This document shows positions 14,065 through 14,304 of a stretch of DNA of 14,304 nucleotides, one piece after another. The notes beneath the pieces are model-generated. The model did not search any database. It saw nothing but the letters and a program-made list of their open reading frames with translations, and was not told where the DNA came from. The stretch spans positions 1 through 14,304 of the forward strand of contig JBKGZI010000110.1 in the NCBI GenBank assembly GCA_046545675.1. Direction: 5' to 3'. Made by a program: the position numbers and the translations under genes. The stretch's first letter is position 1, and the number at the start of each line of letters is the position of its first letter. Origin of the DNA: CAYLTX01 sp046545675. Lineage in GTDB: Bacteria > Myxococcota_A > Bradymonadia > Bradymonadales > Bradymonadaceae.

Positions 14065-14304
14065 TCAATAATGAGCCATGGCGAAGCTGCAGTTCCATTC
14101 TTCACAGGTCGATTGTTCCGGGGTGTCCTTACGGGCATTCATTACATTGAAGTAATACTCCTTTCCTTCGATGAGATAATAGGGGGGATCTTCGTTGGAG
14201 CCGCCCGAATAATGCAGTGTGGCGCTCTGATATCCCTCGCTCACCATCAACGGTTCGCCGCCCGGGCACATCGAGACCCATACAGTTTTGATCACTGGAT
14301 TGGT
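14065..14304 (-). CDS. C-terminal part of a cysteine-containing, probably exported protein
   Basis: The frame is open to the right edge of the window, so the gene starts outside; the GTG at 14295 is probably internal. The 80 visible residues include CPGGEPLMV, HYSGGSNEDPPYYL, EGKEYYFNV and a terminal CEEWNCSFAMAHY. Three cysteines, many aromatics and Gly/Asn/Pro turns are typical of secreted or lipid-anchored beta-rich domains stabilised by disulphides. The segment resembles C-termini of many uncharacterised surface proteins in Myxococcota-like genomes, but no named family is recognised. It converges on cstA, with 74 bases between the stop codons. Confidence 0.6.
   Translation of the reverse strand, partial: TNPVIKTVWVSMCPGGEPLMVSEGYQSATLHYSGGSNEDPPYYLIEGKEYYFNVMNARKDTPEQSTCEEWNCSFAMAHY

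Overview
The window comes from a GC-rich bacterial chromosome whose proteins resemble those of delta-proteobacteria/Myxococcota. The sphingolipid gene set, many exported proteins of unknown function and octanucleotide repeats between genes fit a Bradymonadales-like organism. That placement is inference from gene content and sequence style; there is no rRNA gene or other marker here. No tRNA, rRNA, CRISPR array, transposase or phage gene was seen.

Left part (1-2994): the 3' end of argS (arginyl-tRNA synthetase, + strand, cut by the window edge) converges on a small exported protein with an NlpC/P60-like Cys/His arrangement. About 680 bases follow with no convincing gene except one possible 46-residue ORF.

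Middle (2995-7555, all on the - strand): a LuxR-type regulator lies upstream of an acetolactate-synthase-like ThDP enzyme, which is followed by two short, tandem, overlapping citrate-synthase-like genes. Both lack recognisable catalytic motifs. The three enzyme-like genes look like one transcription unit making or cleaving an unknown 2-oxo or acyl compound. This is the least explained gene set in the window.

Right centre (7916-11975): a compact bacterial ceramide locus in two divergent arms. On the - strand are a GNAT-fold bacterial ceramide-synthase-like acyltransferase and an NAD(P)-dependent epimerase-like reductase (CerR-like). On the + strand are a dedicated acyl carrier protein and a serine palmitoyltransferase. 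Together they could take serine and an acyl-ACP to 3-ketosphinganine, N-acylate it and reduce it to dihydroceramide. The acyl-ACP synthetase usually found with them is not in the window.

Right edge (11976-14304): a CstA-family transporter gene, then the 3' end of a cysteine-containing, probably exported protein on the - strand.

The most unusual DNA surrounds spt. Octanucleotide repeats of unit CCYGRACC stand directly in front of the start codons of both spt and cstA, where no Shine-Dalgarno sequence is visible. A perfect 36-bp inverted copy lies 1 bp after the spt stop codon, so spt is bracketed by a perfect inverted repeat. A second octanucleotide array, 15 units of GCKGATGM, fills the spt-cstA gap. 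A separate 127-bp imperfect palindrome with exact 15-bp ends lies at 7739-7865.
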